A DNA stretch of 64,000 nt from Paracoccus sediminis (GTDB taxonomy: Bacteria; Pseudomonadota; Alphaproteobacteria; Rhodobacterales; Rhodobacteraceae): assembly GCF_900188295.1 (NCBI RefSeq), contig NZ_FZNM01000001.1, positions 310,001-374,000 of the forward strand. Direction: 5' to 3'. A model generated the notes under the pieces. That model did no database searches and was not told the origin of the DNA. It saw only the letters and a program-made list of their open reading frames with translations. A program made the translations under genes and the position numbers. Shown here one piece after another: positions 1 to 8,153 of this stretch; the first letter of the stretch is position 1, and each line of letters starts with the position of its first letter.

Positions 1-38
1 CGTGATACCGTGGGATCCTGTCGTTTAACGAGGATGCC

Positions 39-530
39 ATGACCGCCCGCACGCCCGCCCTTTCCGCCGCCGCAGCAAACCCTGCGCATCACGCCGCCAT
101 CCAGAACTCTCTGGACACGGTGCGCGAAACCCTGGGGATGGAGGTCGCCTATCTGTCGGAATTCGTGGACAGCCGCGCGGTCTTTCGCGCCGTCAGCGCG
201 CCGGGGCTGGAAGCGATGATCCAGCCCAGCCAAAGCATGGATATCCGAGAGGTTTACTGCAAGCACATCATCGACGGCAACCTGCCGCGCCTGATGCCGG
301 ACACCAGCGTTCACAAGATCGCCACCGATCTGCCGATCACACAGATGATTCCCATCGGCAGCCACCTGTCCGTGCCCGTCCATCGCCCAGATGGCAGCGT
401 CTTTGGCATGTTCTGTTTTCTTAGCCGCCACCCGCGCCCCGATCTGAACGACGACGCGCTCGATCTGGTGGAAACCCACTGTGCGATGGTCACGAACCGG
501 CTGGACAGCATCGGCTCTCAGGCCGCCTGA
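39..530 (+). CDS. GAF domain protein (stand-alone sensor domain)
   Basis: A 163-residue soluble protein that is almost entirely one GAF domain (about residues 20-155). The C-terminal part has the typical pattern of GAF folds, a basic-Pro-Asp-Gly turn followed by a hydrophobic strand (VFGMFCFLSR). GAF domains bind small ligands or chromophores, usually as the input part of signalling proteins. No output domain (GGDEF, EAL, kinase) is attached, so its role is unknown; it may act in trans. The ATG at 39 follows an ACGAGGAT ribosome-binding site. The ligand cannot be told from sequence. Confidence 0.8.
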   Translation: MTARTPALSAAAANPAHHAAIQNSLDTVRETLGMEVAYLSEFVDSRAVFRAVSAPGLEAMIQPSQSMDIREVYCKHIIDGNLPRLMPDTSVHKIATDLPITQMIPIGSHLSVPVHRPDGSVFGMFCFLSRHPRPDLNDDALDLVETHCAMVTNRLDSIGSQAA

Positions 531-604
531 TCCCGATATCCGTTCGTCGGGCGGCCGGGCGGGAATGCGCGGCCTCCCATGCGCCGCGCGTTCCATCACT
601 GGCG

Positions 605-784
605 CTATCGGCCGGATTTGCCGCCGGGCAGCCACATGCCCATCCAGGCGTCCATCCAGGACCGTTGCCAGTCGTTCATCATCTGGGTCTGCATCCTGCT
701 CATCTCGGCCAGCATCTGACCGCGCGCGGCGCCGGTCATGCTGTTGGTGGCCGACAGCCAGGCGCTCATCCATGGGTTTTTCAT
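605..784 (-). CDS. Small Met/Trp-rich protein of unknown function
   Basis: A 59-residue protein that I do not recognise. About six tryptophans and eleven methionines lie in one predicted amphipathic helix with repeated W-x3-W spacing near the end (DWQRSWMDAWMGMW). There is no signal peptide or clear membrane segment. I chose the ATG at 784 because TTGAGGAT lies just upstream; a longer reading frame continues upstream without a ribosome site. The composition suggests binding to a membrane or hydrophobic surface, for example a phasin-like or membrane-peripheral role, but this is only inference. Confidence 0.55.
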   Translation of the reverse strand: MKNPWMSAWLSATNSMTGAARGQMLAEMSRMQTQMMNDWQRSWMDAWMGMWLPGGKSGR

Positions 785-852
785 GCTGTTATCCTCAAAG
801 GGTATGTCAGACCTGACGCCCGACCGATGAATGGGTTCCCGAAAAACGTCGT

Positions 853-1236
853 TCAATCCCAAGGCGGGACGATGATCCGGCAATAATTGCCTGCCGCCAT
901 CGCCACGGAGACAGACCCGTCACGCGGCCCCGCGCCGAATTGGGACAGGCCCGAACCGGGTGCCTGCCGGGCTGGATCCAATGTAAAGACGATGCCTTCC
1001 CCGGCGCCGCGCGGCTCTGGCGATGCGCGCCACAACCGGGTTCGCCCCGGCAGGCCCAAGGCGCGTTGTGCAAAGTCGCCCGCCGCACACCAGTAATCGG
1101 TATCGCCGCGTTTGACCTCGTGCAGGACAGCGATTTCGGTGGGATTAAGCTGGGTGGCGGTCATGCCGTTCTGTGCCGTGAACGCGGCCGCAGGCAACGG
1201 CAGCAACGTCATCATCGCCAGAATGATGGTACGCAT
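853..1236 (-). CDS. Exported hypothetical protein
   Basis: A 127-residue protein with a clear N-terminal signal peptide (MRTIILAMMTLLPLPAAA, cleavage near residue 18), so it should be periplasmic. The mature part has two cysteines, in DYWCAAGDF and NYCRII, that could form a disulfide. No known family is recognised. The start at 1236 is chosen because it gives the signal peptide directly; the frame is open further upstream, but that stretch is basic and not protein-like. It is followed on the same strand by the small Met/Trp-rich gene. Confidence 0.65.
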   Translation of the reverse strand: MRTIILAMMTLLPLPAAAFTAQNGMTATQLNPTEIAVLHEVKRGDTDYWCAAGDFAQRALGLPGRTRLWRASPEPRGAGEGIVFTLDPARQAPGSGLSQFGAGPRDGSVSVAMAAGNYCRIIVPPWD

Positions 1237-1411
1237 CCGCCCCGTTCCCTGTATCGTTTCCCCGATCCTGACAACGCCCGGCATTCCCTTGTGACGGGCC
1301 TTGTTGACTGGCTTTGGGGGGCAGGACATCGGACGGATCCTCCAAGGCATACAACCGAACGGTCCATGCCAGGCTGGGCAGAGGCGGCCCGCCAGGACCG
1401 CCTCTGGCACG

Positions 1412-1549
1412 TCACATTGCCTCGGCGCTTTCCTGCTGGATCACCTGGCCCGCGGTCGATACGTCCTGACCGAAACCCTGCGCGGTCTGGCAACCGGCAA
1501 GGGTCAGCATCGCAAGGATCGCGCCAAGGCCGATAAGGGTCTTCTGCAT
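1412..1549 (-). CDS. Entericidin-like small lipoprotein
   Basis: A 45-residue lipoprotein precursor with a signal peptide ending in the lipobox LAGC (lipidated Cys at residue 20). The short mature tail TAQGFGQDVSTAGQ matches the entericidin A/B family (EcnA/EcnB, GxGxDV-x-AG-x-I pattern). Entericidins are tiny membrane lipoproteins described in Escherichia coli as an antidote/toxin pair; in alphaproteobacteria they usually occur singly with no proven role. The ATG at 1549 has a strong AAAGGAGAAGG site upstream. Confidence 0.8.
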   Translation of the reverse strand: MQKTLIGLGAILAMLTLAGCQTAQGFGQDVSTAGQVIQQESAEAM

Positions 1550-1611
1550 CCGTCCTTCTCCTTTGTCATGATCTGCGCACCGAACGCCGTTCCCCGCGCC
1601 CGGTTCCGCCG

Positions 1612-1995
1612 TCAGAACGCCACCCCCGACCACAGGGCGACATTGGCATAGGGCGTGCATTCGCCCGTGCGCACGATAGCGCGGGCATCGCGGGTCAGGG
1701 CCTTGAACGTGTCATGGTCCACGGTGCCGGTCTGGCCCAGGGCGCGGGCGCGCAGGTCGCGGGCCAGGCCGGCCGAAGCCTCGCTGGCCCAGGCAGATCG
1801 TTCCACCGTCAGTTCGGCCAGCACGGCATCCAGCACGTCGAAGAACCGGGGCACGCCGCGCGTGACGGCCAGGTCGATGCAGCGCACCCCCGGCGGCACC
1901 GGCAACCCCGCGTCGCCGATCACCAGCAGGTCGCCATGACCCATCGCCGCCACCAGGCCGGACAGTTCGGAATGCAGCAAGGGGGTGCGTTTCAT
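1612..1995 (-). CDS. rbsD: D-ribose pyranase (RbsD/FucU family)
   Basis: A 127-residue protein that aligns over its full length with RbsD. The N-terminal LLHSELSGLVAAMGHGD and VIGDAGLPVP and the C-terminal TGECTPYANVALWSGVAF are family hallmarks, including the His of GHGD and the Tyr-Ala-Asn near the end. RbsD interconverts the pyranose forms of ribose to help uptake. No ribose transporter or ribokinase is adjacent, so the gene is outside its classic operon. It starts 3 bp after the stop of the M19 dipeptidase gene, so the two are probably co-transcribed. Confidence 0.88.
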   Translation of the reverse strand: MKRTPLLHSELSGLVAAMGHGDLLVIGDAGLPVPPGVRCIDLAVTRGVPRFFDVLDAVLAELTVERSAWASEASAGLARDLRARALGQTGTVDHDTFKALTRDARAIVRTGECTPYANVALWSGVAF

Positions 1996-1998
1996 CGC

Positions 1999-3180
1999 TC
2001 AGCCTTCGGGAAGGGTTTCGGAAAGATAGCGGATCATGTTGGTCCCCATGATCTTGGTGATCTGCGCATCCGTCAGGCCCGCATCCAGCAGCGCCTGGGT
2101 CAGGGCCGCCAGGTTGGCCGCGTCAAAGGGCACCCCCACCGACCCGTCATAGTCGGACCCCAGCGTGACCTGATCCTCGCCCACCAGGGCAATGGCTGCG
2201 ACGATGGCGCCGGCGATGTCGGACGGTGTCTCGCCGCAGACCACATCGGCCCAGAAGCCGAGGCCGATCATGCCACCCTTGGCGGCGATCGATCGGATCA
2301 GGTCATCGTCCAGGTTGCGACGGCTGCCGCAATGGCTGCGGATTCCGGTATGGGACAGGATCGGGCGCGAAACGGAGATGGCCAGCACGTCCTGCACCAT
2401 CCGGGGCGAGGCATGGGCAAGATCGATCACCATGCCGCGTGCGATCATGCCGTCCACGACCTGACGCCCGAAATCCGACAGCCCGGCGCCGGTGCCGCCT
2501 TCGCCGTGCAGGCTGCCGCCCAGTTCGTTGTCAAAGAAATGCGTCAGGCCCAGCAGCCGGAAGCCCGCATCATACAGCACGTCCAGGTTGGCAATGTCGC
2601 CTTCCAGTGGATGCGCGCCCTCGGACCCCAGCACCGCGCCCAGCACGCGCCGCCCGCCCGCCCGCGCGTCCAGCACCGCTTGCAGGTCGTCCCGCGTGCG
2701 GATCAGGCGCAAGCGGTCGGGCGCATCCTCGGCCGCCCGAGCCAAGGCCTCGGCCTGCACCAGGGCGCGCTCGCGGAGCGAGAACCAAGACCGCACGGGG
2801 CGCAACTGGCCCATGAACAAGGGCGTGATGTTGTCGGGGGCCTCGGCGCTGTTCTGGTCGTAATTCTGGCCGCGCGGGCTTTTGGTGACGGTGGTGAACA
2901 CCTGCACGGCGACATTGCCGTCCAGCAGGCGCGGCACGTCCGTATGGCCCCGGTCGGCGCGGTCCAGGATGTCGCGGTCCCACAGCAGCGCGTCGGAATG
3001 CCAGTCGGCGATCGCCAGCCGGTCATGCAGCGCCTGCGCCCGCTCGGTCACCGGCCAGCCCTGGGCGGGCATCCGCAGCGGGTTCAGCGCCCGTTCGACA
3101 TAGCCCGGCGCAAGGATGAAGAACGCCCCCGCCGCCAGAACGAACAGGATCGCAATGCCCGCGAGGATGCGTTTCCGCAT
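1999..3180 (-). CDS. Membrane-anchored M19 (renal) dipeptidase
   Basis: A 393-residue zinc peptidase of family M19. A single N-terminal hydrophobic segment (ILAGIAILFVLAAGAFFIL) anchors it or acts as a signal. The catalytic domain begins with the metal-binding DWHSD near residue 60. Later metal ligands are in GLTHFFDNE, IDLAHAS and LSHTGIRSHCGSRRN, and the C-terminal VTLGSDYDG is also typical. Such enzymes cleave dipeptides, including D-residue or dehydro forms, at the cell envelope. The start at 3180 avoids overlap with pepF; an ATG at 3207 would add nine residues and overlap pepF by 20 bp. Confidence 0.88.
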   Translation of the reverse strand: MRKRILAGIAILFVLAAGAFFILAPGYVERALNPLRMPAQGWPVTERAQALHDRLAIADWHSDALLWDRDILDRADRGHTDVPRLLDGNVAVQVFTTVTKSPRGQNYDQNSAEAPDNITPLFMGQLRPVRSWFSLRERALVQAEALARAAEDAPDRLRLIRTRDDLQAVLDARAGGRRVLGAVLGSEGAHPLEGDIANLDVLYDAGFRLLGLTHFFDNELGGSLHGEGGTGAGLSDFGRQVVDGMIARGMVIDLAHASPRMVQDVLAISVSRPILSHTGIRSHCGSRRNLDDDLIRSIAAKGGMIGLGFWADVVCGETPSDIAGAIVAAIALVGEDQVTLGSDYDGSVGVPFDAANLAALTQALLDAGLTDAQITKIMGTNMIRYLSETLPEG

Positions 3181-3187
3181 TCCTGCC

Positions 3188-5005
3188 TCAGGCTTCCAAG
3201 GCTTCAAGCTCGTCGATGAAGCCTTCGATCATCGACAGGCCCTTGTCCCAGAATTCCGGGTCCGAGGCATCCAGCCCGAAGGGCGCCAGCAATTCCGAAT
3301 GGTGCTTCGATCCGCCCGCCGCCAGCAGGTCGAAATACTTGGCCTGGAAATCCGGCAGTCCGCCTTCATAGGCCGCATACAGCGCATTCACCAGCCCGTC
3401 GCCGAAGGCATAGGCATACACGTAGAAGGGCGAATGCACGAAATGCGGGACATAGGTCCAGAACGTCTCGTATCCCGGCATGAACGCGAACACCGGGCCA
3501 AGGCTTTCGTGCTGGACCGCCATCCACAGCGCGTTGATGTCGTCGGGGGTCAGTTCCCCTGCCGCCCGCGCCGCGTGCAGGCGACATTCGAAATCGTAAA
3601 AGGCGATCTGGCGGACGACGGTGTTTATCATGTCCTCGACCTTGCCGGCCAGCAGCGCCTTTTTCTGCACGGGATCGGTGGTCCGGGCCAGCAGGGCGCG
3701 AAAGGTTAGCATCTCTCCGAACACCGATGCGGTTTCGGCCAGCGTCAGCGGGGTGGACGACAGCAACTCGCCCTGGCCCGCCGCCAGCCGCTGATGGACG
3801 CCGTGGCCCAGTTCATGGGCCAAGGTCATCACGTCGCGCGGCTTGCCCAGATAATTCAGCATCACATAGGGATGCACGGTCGTCACGGTCGGGTGGGCGA
3901 ATGCGCCCGGCGCCTTGCCGGGCGTGACGGCGGCGTCGATCCAGCCTTTGTCGAAAAACGGTTCGGCCAGTTCCGCCAGGCGCGGCGAAAAGCCCTCATA
4001 GGCGTCCAGCACGGTTTCCCGCGCCTCGTCCCAGCCGACCATCTTGTCGGATGCGGTCGGCAGGGGGGCGTTGCGGTCCCAGATCTGTAACCTGTCCAGC
4101 CCCAGCCACCTTGCCTTCAAAGCGTAATAGCGATGCGACAGGCGCGGATAGGCGGCGGTGACGGCGTTGCGCAGCGCCTCGACCACCTCGGGTTCGACAT
4201 GGTTGGACAGATGGCGGCCGTGCTGGGGTGTGGGCATCTTGCGCCACCGGTCCTCGATGGCTTTTTCCTTGGCCAAGGTGTTGTGGATGCGGGCGAACAG
4301 CTTGACGTTCTTTTCGAACACGGCGGCCAGGGCGCGGGCCGCGGCCTCGCGCCGGGACCGGTCGTGGTCGGTCAGCAGGTTCAGCGTGGCCTCCAGGCCC
4401 AGCGTCTCGCCCTCTACGTCGAATTCCAGGGCGGCGGTGGTTTCGTCGAACAGCCGGTTCCAGGCGGCGGCGCCGACCACGGATGCGTCGTGCAGGAACT
4501 GTTCCAGTTCGTCCGACAACTGGTGCGGCCGCATGGCGCGCATCCGGTCGAACACGGGCTTGTAGCGGGCGGGACCGTCGGGCGCGGCAAACACCGCATC
4601 ATAGGCCGCGTCGGGAATGCGGTTGAATTCCAGGCTGAAGAACACCAGCGGCGTGGTGATGTCGGTGATGCGCCCTTGCAGGTCGCCCATCATCTTGGCC
4701 CGCGCCGCATCGGTGGTGTTCTGGTAATACCGCAGTCCCGCATAGGACATGATCCGCCCGGCGGTGATGTCGATGCGCTGATAGGCCTCGATGCAGGCCA
4801 GCATCTCGGCCGGGGACAGATCGGCCAGGTTGCCCTGATAGCGGGCGGCGAAATCCGCGACCTCGGTTTCCAGCAGGGCGATGTCGGCGGTTAGTTCGAC
4901 CGAATCCGGCGCGGGATACAGATCGGTCAGATCCCAGGCGGGAAGATTGCCAAGGTCGCCGCCCACGGTCGGGTCAGCGGCGTCGAAGGTCGGTTGTCCT
5001 GCCAT
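3188..5005 (-). CDS. pepF: Oligoendopeptidase F (M3 family)
   Basis: A 605-residue cytoplasmic zinc metallopeptidase of family M3 (PepF type). The zinc motif HELGH sits near residue 396 in TLAHELGHGVHQ, followed by the expected downstream Glu region (LAETASVFGEML). The N-terminal part (WDLTDLYP) is the typical PepF opening. It degrades medium-sized oligopeptides. Length matches the family. The downstream M19 dipeptidase begins 8 bp after the stop, so the two peptidases probably form a peptide-recycling operon with rbsD. The start ATG at 5005 has GGATC upstream. Confidence 0.93.
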   Translation of the reverse strand: MAGQPTFDAADPTVGGDLGNLPAWDLTDLYPAPDSVELTADIALLETEVADFAARYQGNLADLSPAEMLACIEAYQRIDITAGRIMSYAGLRYYQNTTDAARAKMMGDLQGRITDITTPLVFFSLEFNRIPDAAYDAVFAAPDGPARYKPVFDRMRAMRPHQLSDELEQFLHDASVVGAAAWNRLFDETTAALEFDVEGETLGLEATLNLLTDHDRSRREAAARALAAVFEKNVKLFARIHNTLAKEKAIEDRWRKMPTPQHGRHLSNHVEPEVVEALRNAVTAAYPRLSHRYYALKARWLGLDRLQIWDRNAPLPTASDKMVGWDEARETVLDAYEGFSPRLAELAEPFFDKGWIDAAVTPGKAPGAFAHPTVTTVHPYVMLNYLGKPRDVMTLAHELGHGVHQRLAAGQGELLSSTPLTLAETASVFGEMLTFRALLARTTDPVQKKALLAGKVEDMINTVVRQIAFYDFECRLHAARAAGELTPDDINALWMAVQHESLGPVFAFMPGYETFWTYVPHFVHSPFYVYAYAFGDGLVNALYAAYEGGLPDFQAKYFDLLAAGGSKHHSELLAPFGLDASDPEFWDKGLSMIEGFIDELEALEA

Positions 5006-5074
5006 GGGGGATCCTTTCCGTGCTTGCGTCCCAGATGTAACCGGCAGGGGCCGGGACGCAAGGCCGCGCGGCCC

Positions 5075-5881
5075 CTACAGCGTCACAAAACCGGGCGCGT
5101 GTCGGATCGGGCTGCCCTTGGGCAGATCGCCGATCATCTGCAAGGCCAGACCCGCATAGGGCGAGGAAAGGTCCGCGTGCTTGAAGCCCAGCGGCCCGTA
5201 ATAGGACGGCGCCCCCAGCACGACGACCGCCGCCGCGTCGGCCCAGGTCACGGCCCCATGCACCAGGGCCGCGCCGATGCCCAGGCGCTGCGCCTTGGGC
5301 GCCACCGACAGCGGGGCAAGCGCGAAGGCCGGGCCGTCCGCGCCCAAGGGCGACAGGGCGACATGCCCGGCCAGGGCGCCGGCCGCATCGGCCACCAGCG
5401 ACAAGGCCAGGTCGCCGTCCTGGCGCAGCTTGCGCACGATGCGTGCTTCGTCATTGCCGCCAAAGGCATCGCGCATCAGGGCGTCGATGGCATCCAGATC
5501 GTTGCGGGTTTCATGCCTGATGACCGGAATCACGTCATGGCGCTGAAAGTCACGCCCGATGCCCGTGCTCTGCCGCCCCCATTCGCTGTCTTTGGTCCGC
5601 GCGGCATGGGCCGCGAAGGCGTCGGCATCGATGAACAGTTCGGACAGGTTCCAGATCAGGGGATCCTCGTCCTGCCACAGGTCGAAACGCAGGCAGCCGG
5701 GTTCCTCGCGGCTGAGCCGGCTGTGTTCGGGCAACAGCGCCAGCGCCGTCATCATCTGGTCCGCATCCTGACAGATCAGCCGCCCGGTCAGACCGACCAT
5801 CGGCGCGGGCAGGGCGATCGGCGTTCCCCCGGCATCATGGTGATGGCGGGGGGCATGGTGATGGCCGCAGGCGCAGGTCAT
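5075..5881 (-). CDS. ABM-GNAT fusion: antibiotic-biosynthesis-monooxygenase-like domain plus N-acetyltransferase
   Basis: A 268-residue two-domain protein. A His/Cys-rich leader (CACGHHHAPRHHH, residues 3-15) is followed by a dimeric ferredoxin-like ABM domain (about 27-115; EPGCLRFDLWQDE and WNLSELFIDADAFAAH are typical). Next comes a GNAT acetyltransferase of the YhbS type (about 122-268), with the acetyl-CoA loop region VAPKAQRLGIGAALV and the YhbS-like GAPSYYGPLGFK. Substrates are unknown. The ATG at 5881 is chosen because GAAAGGATC lies at good spacing. The leader looks able to bind metal. Domain calls are from pattern recognition only. Confidence 0.8.
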   Translation of the reverse strand: MTCACGHHHAPRHHHDAGGTPIALPAPMVGLTGRLICQDADQMMTALALLPEHSRLSREEPGCLRFDLWQDEDPLIWNLSELFIDADAFAAHAARTKDSEWGRQSTGIGRDFQRHDVIPVIRHETRNDLDAIDALMRDAFGGNDEARIVRKLRQDGDLALSLVADAAGALAGHVALSPLGADGPAFALAPLSVAPKAQRLGIGAALVHGAVTWADAAAVVVLGAPSYYGPLGFKHADLSSPYAGLALQMIGDLPKGSPIRHAPGFVTL

Positions 5882-5934
5882 GATGATCCTTTCGGGCAAC
5901 AGGAAACAAGGAACGTGCCGGGCTTAACGGTCGA

Positions 5935-7494
5935 TCATTCCCACTCGATCGTGCCCGGCGGTTTCGAGGTGATGTCATAGGTGCATCGGTTGATGCCCTT
6001 GACCTCGTTGATGATGCGGGTTGCCGTCTCGCCCAGGAAATCGTGGGTGAAGGGATAGTAATCCGCCGTCATGCCATCGACCGACGTGACCGCCCGCAGC
6101 GCGCAGGCATAGTCATAGGTGCGCCCGTCGCCCATCACGCCCACCGTGCGCACGGGCAGGATCGCCACGAAGGCCTGCCAGATGTCGTCATACAACCCAT
6201 GCCTGCGGATCTGGTCGATGAAAACGGCATCGGCCTTGCGCAGGATGTCCAGTTTCTCGCGGGTGATCTCTCCGGGACAGCGGATGGCAAGGCCGGGGCC
6301 GGGAAAGGGATGGCGGCCGATGAATTTGTCCGGCAGGCCCAGCTCGCGGCCAAGGGCGCGCACCTCGTCCTTGAACAGTTCGCGCAGCGGCTCGACCAGC
6401 TTCAGGCCCATCTTTTCCGGCAGGCCGCCGACATTGTGGTGCGACTTGATCGTAACCGACGGCCCGCCCGAAAAGCTGACGCTTTCGATCACGTCGGGAT
6501 ACAGCGTGCCCTGGGCCAGGAATTCGGCCCCGTCGATGCCGGATGCGTAACGCTGGAACACGTCGATGAACAGCCGCCCGATGGTCTTGCGCTTGACCTC
6601 GGGGTCGCTGACCCCCTCCAGCGCGCCCAGGAACAGGTCGCTTTCGTCGGCATGGATCAGCGGGATGTTGTAGTTGTCGCGGAACATGGTCACGACTTCC
6701 TCGGCCTCGTTCAGGCGCAAAAGGCCGTGGTCCACGAAGACGCAGGTCAACTGGTCGCCGATCGCCTCGTGGATCAGGACGGCGGCAACGGAACTGTCCA
6801 CGCCGCCCGACAGCCCGCAGATGACCTTGCGGTCGCCGACCTGTTCGCGGATCTTGCGGATCGCCTCGTCGCGGTATCCGGCCATGGTCCAGTCGCCGGT
6901 AAAACCCGCCATGCGGACAAAATTTTCCAGCATGATGCGGCCGTTCGGGGTGTGATGCACCTCGGGGTGGAACTGGACGGCATAGAAGCGGCGCGCCTCG
7001 TCCGCGATCATCGCGAAGGGCGCGCCCTGCGAGGTGCCGATCACCGCGAACCCCGGCGCAAGGGCGGTCACGCGGTCGCCATGGCTCATCCAGACTTCTT
7101 CGCGGCCCGTGTCGAACAGGCCCGCGAAGATGCCGTCGTTCTTGTGGCCGGCGGCGGGCGCGATGAAGGCGCGGCCGTATTCGGCGTGATGCCCGGCCTC
7201 GACCGCGCCGCCCAGCTGTTCCATCATCACCTGTTGGCCATAGCAGATGCCAAAGACCGGCACGCCCAGGCCGAACACCGCCTGCGGGGCGCGGGGGCTA
7301 CCCGCGCGCGTCACGCTGTCCGGGCCGCCCGACAGGATCACGGCCTGCGGGTCCAACCCGCGCAGGATATCGTCGGTCAACAGGTTGTAGGGGTGGATTT
7401 CACAAAAGATGTTCAACTCGCGCAGGCGGCGCGCGATCAGCTGCGTGACCTGGGATCCGAAATCGATGATGAGAAGGCGCTGATGCTGGGTCAT
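5935..7494 (-). CDS. guaA: GMP synthase (glutamine-hydrolysing)
   Basis: A 519-residue GuaA, which converts XMP to GMP using glutamine and ATP. The N-terminal class I amidotransferase domain has the nucleophile in GICYGQQ (Cys about 84) and the His-Glu pair in FHPEVHHTP. The ATP-pyrophosphatase domain has the P-loop [10 protein letters not shown]. The C-terminal dimerisation domain ends with KPPGTIEWE, as in other GuaA proteins. The start [13 protein letters not shown] at 7494 matches known GuaA starts; an ATG at 7518 is an alternative. It is transcribed away from the CAP-domain lipoprotein gene. Confidence 0.97.
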   Translation of the reverse strand: MTQHQRLLIIDFGSQVTQLIARRLRELNIFCEIHPYNLLTDDILRGLDPQAVILSGGPDSVTRAGSPRAPQAVFGLGVPVFGICYGQQVMMEQLGGAVEAGHHAEYGRAFIAPAAGHKNDGIFAGLFDTGREEVWMSHGDRVTALAPGFAVIGTSQGAPFAMIADEARRFYAVQFHPEVHHTPNGRIMLENFVRMAGFTGDWTMAGYRDEAIRKIREQVGDRKVICGLSGGVDSSVAAVLIHEAIGDQLTCVFVDHGLLRLNEAEEVVTMFRDNYNIPLIHADESDLFLGALEGVSDPEVKRKTIGRLFIDVFQRYASGIDGAEFLAQGTLYPDVIESVSFSGGPSVTIKSHHNVGGLPEKMGLKLVEPLRELFKDEVRALGRELGLPDKFIGRHPFPGPGLAIRCPGEITREKLDILRKADAVFIDQIRRHGLYDDIWQAFVAILPVRTVGVMGDGRTYDYACALRAVTSVDGMTADYYPFTHDFLGETATRIINEVKGINRCTYDITSKPPGTIEWE

Positions 7495-7595
7495 GGGTTG
7501 CGCTTTAAGCGCGCCCATGCCGCCGCGCAAGGGATTCGGGGGGCGGAACCCCGTCTTGCAGCCATGCGTTTTCAACCGCATCGCCCGAGGTTTTC

Positions 7596-8123
7596 ATGTC
7601 CGTCTTCCGTCATTTCGCCGCCGCCGCCAGTCTGGCCGTGCTTGCCGCCTGCCAGCCGGGGATCGGATTGGAGATGCCTTGGGGGCGCGCCGCCGCCCCG
7701 GCGGAACAGTCGCTGGCCGCGCAATGCGCCGTCAACCCCGCCATCGTCGCCCGGCTTGACGGCGCCGTCAACGCCGCCCGGCAGGCCGAAGGCAAGAGAG
7801 TGCTGGACAGTGCCCCGCTGCTTGCCCAAGCCGCCCAGAGCCACGCCTGCGACATGGCGCGAACCGGGCGCGTCGATGTCGAAGGCTCGAACGGGTCCAG
7901 CGTTGTGGATCGGGCGCGTGCCTTGGGGTATCCGGCCTGCGGGGTGGTCCAGCTTGTCGCCCGCAGCGACAGCCCGGCCATGGCCGTCATGGCCTGGATG
8001 GGCGGCGAGGCGCAGCGGACCGAGCTTCTGGGCCAGACCAGCCGCCAGGTGGGCAGCGGTTTCGCCCCAGGACCGGACGGGCAGGGCTATTACAGCGTCG
8101 TGCTTGGCAATGACTGCGGCTGA
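7596..8123 (+). CDS. CAP-domain lipoprotein
   Basis: A 175-residue lipoprotein. The signal peptide ends in LAAC (lipidated Cys 19), and the rest is a CAP/SCP-PR1 domain (bacterial YkwD type). The first helix carries LDGAVNAARQAEGKRVL with the following QAAQSHACDMA, and the end carries GYYSVVLG. In many CAP domains a His-Glu pair binds metal; here only the SHACDMA histidine is evident and the rest of the domain is divergent. Function is unknown; an envelope role is likely. It converges on livM across a shared terminator. Confidence 0.8.
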   Translation: MSVFRHFAAAASLAVLAACQPGIGLEMPWGRAAAPAEQSLAAQCAVNPAIVARLDGAVNAARQAEGKRVLDSAPLLAQAAQSHACDMARTGRVDVEGSNGSSVVDRARALGYPACGVVQLVARSDSPAMAVMAWMGGEAQRTELLGQTSRQVGSGFAPGPDGQGYYSVVLGNDCG

Positions 8124-8153
8124 AAAGGGGCCGTTCAGCCCCTTTGCTATTTT
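8124..8153. terminator. Bidirectional terminator between the CAP lipoprotein gene and livM
   Basis: A perfect 8-bp stem, AAAGGGGC (8124-8131) and GCCCCTTT (8138-8145), with a 6-base loop. On the plus strand it is followed by GCTATTTTT; on the minus strand the stem itself ends in a T-run. It sits between convergent genes and can serve both. Confidence 0.85.
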
